Source: Sclerotiophoma versabilis (Eukaryota; Ascomycota; Dothideomycetes; Pleosporales; Didymellaceae). Taken from it: a stretch of DNA of 64,000 bases. Positions 59,072-64,000 of the stretch are shown in pieces (position 1 is the stretch's first letter; every line of letters begins with the position of its first letter). The stretch is taken from positions 2,170,001 to 2,234,000 of the forward strand of contig JAAROD010000015.1 of assembly GCA_012274445.1 (NCBI GenBank), given 5' to 3'. The position numbers were made by a program, and so were the translations under genes. The notes under the pieces were generated by a model. The model did not search any database, was not told the DNA's origin, and saw only the letters and a program-made list of their open reading frames with translations.

Positions 59072-59155
59072 GGGTTTGTCCTCAAACCACGTGACTGGAA
59101 TCCGGGCTTACATAAAACCGAGCTTGTCCCCGCATCTGGTGACCGGTATGTCGAG

Positions 59156-59656
59156 ATGTCTTCTCACACCCGCAACCTTCGACTTGGTCTAGAAATTCGT
59201 CGAGCTAATACTCCCGCCGAAGTCCCCTGCAACCGTTGTTTCTTCGAAGGCCACGAGTGCTACATCATGCCGAACGCTACAAAGCGTCTGAAGTGTGCTG
59301 AGTGCACAAAGGCTGGGAAGCCTTGTGTCAACATGTCGTGGGAGTCGCTGGATCGTACTCGCGAAGAGTATGAAAAGAAGGTGGAAGAAGATGAAACCTT
59401 GTTGGCAACCGTTATTGCGCGGTTGTTGCGAAATAAGAAGATTCTGAAACAAGCTGAGAATCGCGCGCGGCAAAAGGCGCTGTGTATGGCGAATGAAATG
59501 GCCGAATCGGGAGAACTGGATTTTGCCGAGGAGATGGATTGTCCGGCGGCGTCGATAGGCATGTGTGCCTCGCCTGCGACCTGGGCTGCTCTCGGGCTTA
59601 TCGAGGAGTCTGTTGCGAACCATGGTACTTCTGTACCAATTGGTGGCAGTTCGTGA
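59156..59656 (+). CDS. Antisense accessory ORF of A0 with Zn2Cys6-like motif
   Basis: An intact 166-codon ORF on the strand opposite to gag/pol, between the LTR and pol, overlapping the 3' end of pol tail-to-tail by 59 bp. Cysteines C25, C28, C35, C47, C50 and C57 give C-x2-C-x6-C-x11-C-x2-C-x6-C, which fits the fungal Zn2Cys6 binuclear cluster (C-x2-C-x6-C-x5-12-C-x2-C-x6-8-C). It is followed by a charged, probably coiled-coil segment (residues 64-110), the usual dimer region of that class. No activation domain is seen. The LTR just upstream could provide a promoter. Only the frame from 59156 was chosen; it is open upstream to about 58946. Function is unknown; DNA binding or regulation of the element is inference. 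Confidence 0.72.
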   Translation: MSSHTRNLRLGLEIRRANTPAEVPCNRCFFEGHECYIMPNATKRLKCAECTKAGKPCVNMSWESLDRTREEYEKKVEEDETLLATVIARLLRNKKILKQAENRARQKALCMANEMAESGELDFAEEMDCPAASIGMCASPATWAALGLIEESVANHGTSVPIGGSS

Positions 59657-62600
59657 GGTGCGTTGGAGGTTCCCATGTGTTTTCTGATTCCGGGTAACCT
59701 AACCATTTGACTAGGTATCGAATACCCTTCTTGGTTCTCCGATGTGTTACTATTTTTTCGACTTCCCATTCATCGTTGCCGTCGGCTTGGTAGTGGAAGT
59801 CTTTCTGGATTGGCGTTCTTGGGTCGGCAGGTTCCAACAGCGAGATGTGGAACACTGGATGGATCTTTGCATCCTTGGGTAGCTCAAGTCGATAGTTGAC
59901 TGGGCTGATTTGCTTAGAAATGAAAAATGGTCCGACCTTGACCTTGTCCAGCTTTTTCGTTGCTCTTCGTGTTCTGAGATTTTTTGTGAGGAGATAGACT
60001 TTATCCCCCTCCTTTAGCTGAGGTGCTATTTTTCGTTTCTGATTGACATATGAAATGGCTCGTCCCTGAGCTCGTGCGATGTTTTCGAGTGATTTCCGGT
60101 GTACTTCCTTCAGTCTAACTGCTGAGGCTATTGCTGATTCCGTCTGAATAGGGCAATCGTGAGATCGAGTAAAGAGATTTGGGTGTCTCCCGTGGTTCGC
60201 GAAGAACGGCGTCGTGCCCGTTGCTTCCGATAACTTGTTGTTGTATGCAATCTGTGCCATGGGTAATAGCGAAACCCAGTTGTCTTGTTCCTGGTTGCTG
60301 TAGATCCGAAGGTATGTTTCCATGGTCTGATTCGTTCTTTCTGTCTGTCCATCCGTCTGCGGATGATAGGCTGTAGATAGCTCTTTCTTGGTACCCAATG
60401 CGGCAAGCATCGTGGTCCAATAGTTTGACGTGAAAAGCTTATCTCTGTCGCTGATGATTGACTCGGGCATTCCGTGGTAGCGAATGATCCGATCGATGAA
60501 TACCGTAGCTAGCTGTTGCGCAGTGTAGCTGTGTCTGAATGGTATCATTTCAGCGTACTTGGTGAATCTATCTACTACGACGAAGATTGAGTCGTAGGTG
60601 TATCCTGTGACAGGGTCCTTGGAGGGTGGTAGCTGTGTGACGAAATCCATTGTGATGTTCGTCCATGGTGCCGTTGGTGGTTCCATTGCTTGTGCTTCCC
60701 CATACTTGGCGTGTGTGCTATGTTTGTTCTGTTGGCACTGCACGCAGTTCCTGATGAACTTGGTGACCTTGTCCTTCATGTTGGAAAACTCATAGTGTCG
60801 CTTGATGAGTTCCATGGTGCGAGTAATACCAGGGTGTCCGTGTAGCGCATCGTCATGATGTCTTGAGATAACTTCCTCCTGAAGTTCTTCTGGTACTTGC
60901 TCCGGGATGCGTTGTTCCTGCTGAACTTGCATCACTAAATTGAGCTGCTGAGATGGTCCCAATGTCCCGTCCTTGTTAACCCCGAGAATGGCGAACTTGT
61001 TGATTGTTTTTTCGCCTGCGAGATCGTGGCGTCGGCTGAGCGCGTCTGCTCTACCGTTTTCTTTTCCTGGCGTATACAGGATCTTGAACTTGTACTGACC
61101 AAGCATTTCTGACCAGCGCACTTGTCGTCGGTTCAGAACCTTAGTAGTGGTGAAGTGTACCAAGTTCTTGTGATCTGTGTAGATGGTGAGTTCTGAGCAG
61201 CTTTCTGCGTATACTCTCCAATGCTGTAGTGCATCGACAATGGCCATGAGCTCTTTGTCGTGTACGTCATATCGTTCTTCCGGTGCCGTGAACTTCCTTG
61301 AGTGGTAGGCAATCGGGTGCCATTGACCGTCTCGTTCTTGAGCAATGCATGCTCCTAATGCTAAATCCGAGGCATCCGTTTCAAGGCGTGCGGGTTCGCC
61401 GCTCCTGAATGCGATTAGTGTGGGGGGCTCTACGCATGCTTGCTTGAGCGCTTGGAAAGCGTCCTCTTGCGCTTGTTCCCACTTGAAGGGTGTATCCTTC
61501 CGCGTAAGTCTCGTGAGCGGTAAGGCCTTCATGGAGTAGTCCTTGATAAAGCGTCGGTTGAAGTTGACGAACCCAAGGAATTCTTGAATTCCCTTGACTG
61601 TAGTGGGTGTCGGCCAATCCTTTACAACCTGGATTTTCTTTTCGCTCATCTTGACTCCATATCTTCCTACGACATAGCCAAGGAACTCCACTTCTTCCTT
61701 GTGCCATTCGCACTTTTCTGGCTTTAGCCTAAGGTCTGCGGTTGCTAAGCATTCTAACACTTGTCGCACATGGACCTTGTGTTCTTCTAGTGTCTTGCTG
61801 TACACTAGGATGTCATCGAGATATGCTACCACTGTGATGTCCAGGTGTGCTCGCAGCACATTGTTGATTAGTGCCTGACATACTGCTGGTGCATTGGTTA
61901 GCCCAAATGGCATGACCGTATACTCGTAGTGACCATAACGGGTTCTAAACGCCGTCTTCCATTCTTCGCCTTTCTTCATGCGTATGAGGTTGTACGCTCC
62001 GCGTAAGTCGAGTGCGGTGAAGAACTTCGCTCCTGATAGCCGGTCCTGTAACTCGGATATGTTGGGTAGCGGATAACGATTCTTGATGGTGATATCGTTC
62101 AACTTCCGGTAGTCGACGCAAAGCCTCAGCTTGCCGTCTTTCTTTGGTACGAATAGAATGGGGAATCCCGCCGGGGATTCGGATTTCCTAATGAATCCTT
62201 TCGCGAGGTTCTCCTTGATGTACTCGCGTAGTATCTCGAGCTCCTTCTCGGATAACTGGTATATGGGCCCGAAGGGTGGTTCTTTCCCTTCCTCGAGTTT
62301 AATCTCACAATCCCAAGGTTGATGCTTGGGTAGCGCTTTTGCGGATAACTCTTCTTCAAACATCCAGGCGTACTGTCTATACACATCTGGTATGCCAGGA
62401 GGTGCACTCTTGTTCTCCTTAACCGTCGTGGAGGGGCTTTCTTTGTCCACACGGTCGACCGCTCTATCTTGGCGCGTCTTATGTGTCGAAGAGACGTTGT
62501 TAATCTCCTTCTCATCCACCAGTCGCGGCGCGCGCTGCGTGGGCTTCGATGCATTGGTGCCGCATTTGCATCGTCTCAACGAAAGTCTTTCCCATGTCCA

Positions 62601-62978
62601 GTCTATCTCTGGATTGTGCTTCCGTAACCAGGGAAGTCCTAGTATGACGTCGTGCGTGGCCTTTGCGAAGACGTCTAGGGTTAGTTCCTCGTGGTGTCCC
62701 TGTATCTCTAGAGGGGCCGCTATCACTTCGTACATGATATACGGCTCTTCCGGCATTGATTCTCCGTTGGCTACTCGGAGCGAATAGGCGTGTTCCTTTG
62801 TGCGTGGTACGAGACCTGCTCGGTACATTGCTGTCTGGGATATGTAGTTCGCCTGTGCTCCCGAGTCCAAGAGTGCCGATAATACTACTCCATTTAACTT
62901 GATGGGCAGTCTGATGAGCGAGCCGTCCCCGATAGCGTTAAGGGATCGCTCGGCGGAGCACTCTTTTGGCGCTTGCCT
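59598..62978 (-). CDS. pol: A0 Pol: protease, RT, RNase H, integrase, chromodomain
   Basis: The pol frame runs from the frameshift site (first shifted codon at 62978) to the stop at 59598. Numbering from the codon before the protease motif (62870): protease D-S-G at 2-4; RT with YLDD at 350-353 and TALDLRGAYN at 285-294; RNase H with D499, D566 and GRADALSRR near 607-613; integrase zinc region at 671-712 (C709, C712); catalytic D742, D808 and E844 with exactly 35 residues between the last two; GPF-type motif at 980-982; chromodomain at 1034-1083 with W1035, W1056 and W1066. There is no ATG before the protease active site (the first in-frame Met, at residue 15, is after it), which supports expression by frameshifting. 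This domain order defines chromoviruses. Fully intact. Confidence 0.93.
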   Translation of the reverse strand, partial: RQAPKECSAERSLNAIGDGSLIRLPIKLNGVVLSALLDSGAQANYISQTAMYRAGLVPRTKEHAYSLRVANGESMPEEPYIMYEVIAAPLEIQGHHEELTLDVFAKATHDVILGLPWLRKHNPEIDWTWERLSLRRCKCGTNASKPTQRAPRLVDEKEINNVSSTHKTRQDRAVDRVDKESPSTTVKENKSAPPGIPDVYRQYAWMFEEELSAKALPKHQPWDCEIKLEEGKEPPFGPIYQLSEKELEILREYIKENLAKGFIRKSESPAGFPILFVPKKDGKLRLCVDYRKLNDITIKNRYPLPNISELQDRLSGAKFFTALDLRGAYNLIRMKKGEEWKTAFRTRYGHYEYTVMPFGLTNAPAVCQALINNVLRAHLDITVVAYLDDILVYSKTLEEHKVHVRQVLECLATADLRLKPEKCEWHKEEVEFLGYVVGRYGVKMSEKKIQVVKDWPTPTTVKGIQEFLGFVNFNRRFIKDYSMKALPLTRLTRKDTPFKWEQAQEDAFQALKQACVEPPTLIAFRSGEPARLETDASDLALGACIAQERDGQWHPIAYHSRKFTAPEERYDVHDKELMAIVDALQHWRVYAESCSELTIYTDHKNLVHFTTTKVLNRRQVRWSEMLGQYKFKILYTPGKENGRADALSRRHDLAGEKTINKFAILGVNKDGTLGPSQQLNLVMQVQQEQRIPEQVPEELQEEVISRHHDDALHGHPGITRTMELIKRHYEFSNMKDKVTKFIRNCVQCQQNKHSTHAKYGEAQAMEPPTAPWTNITMDFVTQLPPSKDPVTGYTYDSIFVVVDRFTKYAEMIPFRHSYTAQQLATVFIDRIIRYHGMPESIISDRDKLFTSNYWTTMLAALGTKKELSTAYHPQTDGQTERTNQTMETYLRIYSNQEQDNWVSLLPMAQIAYNNKLSEATGTTPFFANHGRHPNLFTRSHDCPIQTESAIASAVRLKEVHRKSLENIARAQGRAISYVNQKRKIAPQLKEGDKVYLLTKNLRTRRATKKLDKVKVGPFFISKQISPVNYRLELPKDAKIHPVFHISLLEPADPRTPIQKDFHYQADGNDEWEVEKIVTHRRTKKGIRYLVKWLGYPESENTWEPPTHLTNCHQLVQKYHGSQQTPR

Positions 62979-64000
62979 AAAAAAGTCTCCTCATCACCGA
63001 ATCCATGGATGATCTTGCTACCTTCGTGCAGCTTGCAGTTTGGGTTGAGGCAACGCTGCCAATGTAGATTGTAGCAGGAGCCGTTAATAACCAATTGCAT
63101 GCATACGATTGCTTGATGATCATCTGTGCCCGGGAAATGTAGCTCGGAACGCTTGTCCCAGAGGTGCATCTCGCACATGTCGTTCTTGCAATCGTACCAT
63201 TGTCTCCTGCATGTGGTGCTAGGAGTCGGGAACCATCCCTTTCCTAGTTTTTCTGATTCATGTATGCGACAGGCGTTGTATACGCACGCTGTCCATGATA
63301 GTTTTCCATGATTTGGATTCCGGTGGTCCAAGGCGTACTCTGGTCGTGGGTTCAGAAGCAACGCTGGCTTCCTGTCGAAGTCAGGCTCGTTCCTGCTTCG
63401 GTCGTTTTTCACTTGTCGCTCGAGCTCCCGTTGTGTGGCGTGGTTGCCAGCACTGAGTTTGTCGAAATCGTGTTTCCACCAATCCTGTTGGGATTTACTT
63501 AGGTTGTTGACCTGTCGTTGCCCCGCGCGAGTTTGAAGTGCCATCTGTTGTAGTCTCTTGTCGATACTTTTGGTAATCCGATCACAGTTTTCTTGAAAGG
63601 TAGCGTTGCTGTCTCGGAATTCTTGACGTGCTAATTCCGCTTCTGTACGTTCGTTGAATTCACGCATGTCTGTGTCGTACCAACTTTCTTCGGTGTCGGA
63701 GGCGTAGATAATGCCTCCATCCGCTTCTTGTCTGGCAGTGTCGCGTAGTCGCTGAGACATAGTGGGCTGCTTGTGCTTGCACACTTTTAGTCCTCGTTCG
63801 TATGCCTGTCCCATCTGTGTTGATGGTCGTCCCTTCAGGTCCTGTAGATGCTTCTGCTGTTCATCCACCTCTTGGTATGGTGTAGGTGCTCGGCTTCGGA
63901 CATTCCGTATGTCCTCATCGGATGGTGCGATATAATCGTCATCGGATCCGGTCTCGGGGTCTTCCATAAGACGTCCCATGTCGTCGGTGAGAACTTCCCA
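62894..64000 (-). CDS. gag: A0 Gag-like protein (cut by right edge)
   Basis: Open from the window edge to the stop at 62894; the first ATG in view is at 63979 and gives 361 residues, but the frame is open upstream so the true start may be outside. The N-terminal half is acidic and helical. The C-terminal third has three C-x4-C-x2-H motifs (C232/C237/H240, C264/C269/H272 and C310/C315/H318), two of them preceded by a further Cys 6-7 residues upstream, instead of the usual CCHC knuckle. The frame ends SSDCPSS, after overlapping pol by about 85 bp. Confidence 0.82.
   Translation of the reverse strand, partial: WEVLTDDMGRLMEDPETGSDDDYIAPSDEDIRNVRSRAPTPYQEVDEQQKHLQDLKGRPSTQMGQAYERGLKVCKHKQPTMSQRLRDTARQEADGGIIYASDTEESWYDTDMREFNERTEAELARQEFRDSNATFQENCDRITKSIDKRLQQMALQTRAGQRQVNNLSKSQQDWWKHDFDKLSAGNHATQRELERQVKNDRSRNEPDFDRKPALLLNPRPEYALDHRNPNHGKLSWTACVYNACRIHESEKLGKGWFPTPSTTCRRQWYDCKNDMCEMHLWDKRSELHFPGTDDHQAIVCMQLVINGSCYNLHWQRCLNPNCKLHEGSKIIHGFGDEETFLGKRQKSAPPSDPLTLSGTARSSDCPSS
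62978..62984 (-). promoter_or_regulatory. -1 ribosomal frameshift site T TTT TTA
   Basis: In the gag frame the codons are ACT TTT TTA, so the heptamer fits X XXY YYZ exactly and is the same as the HIV-1 site. Slipping back one base leads to AGG CAA, the pol frame, which is open to 59598. A potential hairpin follows: GAGCGATCCC (62951-62942) can pair with GGGGA...TCGCTC (about 62931-62916), 26 nt after the heptamer, farther than the usual 5-9 nt. The heptamer is also present in A1 at about 42730. Confidence 0.75.

Larger units (their letters stand above)
58555..64000 (-). mobile_element. Element A0: intact un-RIPed chromodomain Ty3/gypsy retrotransposon (continues past right edge)
   Basis: The element lies on the minus strand: 3' LTR 58555-59053, polypurine tract 59054-59071, antisense ORF 59156-59656, pol ending at 59598, gag from about 64000 down to 62894. 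Pol is open for more than 1100 codons and retains C/G at sites that are mutated in A1 and the palindrome. The 5' LTR is beyond the window. The 5 bp before it are AATAG, one half of the expected target duplication. It interrupts B3. Confidence 0.93.

Noticed and set aside
58946..59155. Upstream extension of the antisense ORF of A0
   Set aside because: No ATG in this part; it lies partly in the LTR and has no protein character. The ATG at 59156 precedes the conserved part.

Overview
The window looks like part of a chromosome of a filamentous ascomycete, most likely a Dothideomycete of the Pleosporales type. The evidence is fungal genes with short introns of about 46-86 bp (GT..AG, CTAAC-like branch sites), fungal housekeeping genes (FAP1/NFX1, BIG1, a UBX5-type protein, ECM29), and a sharp switch at about 33.77 kb to extremely AT-rich repeat DNA with the CpA-to-TpA footprint of repeat-induced point mutation (RIP). 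The species call is inference.

Region 1 (1-33.7 kb) is gene-bearing, GC-equilibrated DNA. In order: FAP1/NFX1-type protein (-, cut by the left edge), BIG1-like V-ATPase assembly factor (+), a DUF4499/TMEM254-like membrane protein (-), an FAD monooxygenase (-) divergent from a SnoaL-like protein (+), a decayed gene of about 3.2 kb, a UBA-UAS-UIM-UBX protein (-) divergent from proteasome factor ECM29 (+), a possible Cys-rich small ORF, a broken small gene, two conserved-looking genes of unknown function, an MFS transporter (-), an F-box protein (-), an AsaB/CmcJ-like hydroxylase (+) and a Ser/Thr/Pro-rich single-pass membrane protein (+). Several of these genes were rebuilt here by splicing.

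Region 2 (33.7-54.6 kb) is a RIP-degraded nest of transposons whose insertion order can be read. Element B1 (Ty3/gypsy, +) is entered by A1 (Ty3/gypsy, -). A1 is split by B2 (Ty3/gypsy, -; 187-bp LTRs, 5-bp duplication ATAAT). B2 is split by a short pol-less LTR element C (237-bp LTRs, duplication CTAGC) and by a 2.8-kb palindrome bounded by two inverted 487-bp LTRs of the A family. A 422-bp foldback DNA element with TA target duplication sits in the B1 LTR, and the empty site is visible in the sister LTRs.

Region 3 (54.6-56.6 kb) is a small GC island holding un-RIPed repeat fragments, a 32-bp minisatellite and one intact gene for a 122-residue secreted protein, a candidate effector by context. 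Region 4 (56.6-58.55 kb) is AT-rich again: a RIPed pogo/Fot1-like transposase remnant followed by a B-family LTR (B3).

Region 5 (58.555-64.0 kb, continuing past the edge) is an intact, un-RIPed chromodomain Ty3/gypsy element (A0) inserted in B3, on the minus strand. It has a 499-bp LTR, polypurine tract, Gag with three C-x4-C-x2-H motifs, a T TTT TTA slippery site for -1 frameshifting into Pol, and an extra antisense ORF with a Zn2Cys6-type cysteine pattern next to the 3' LTR.
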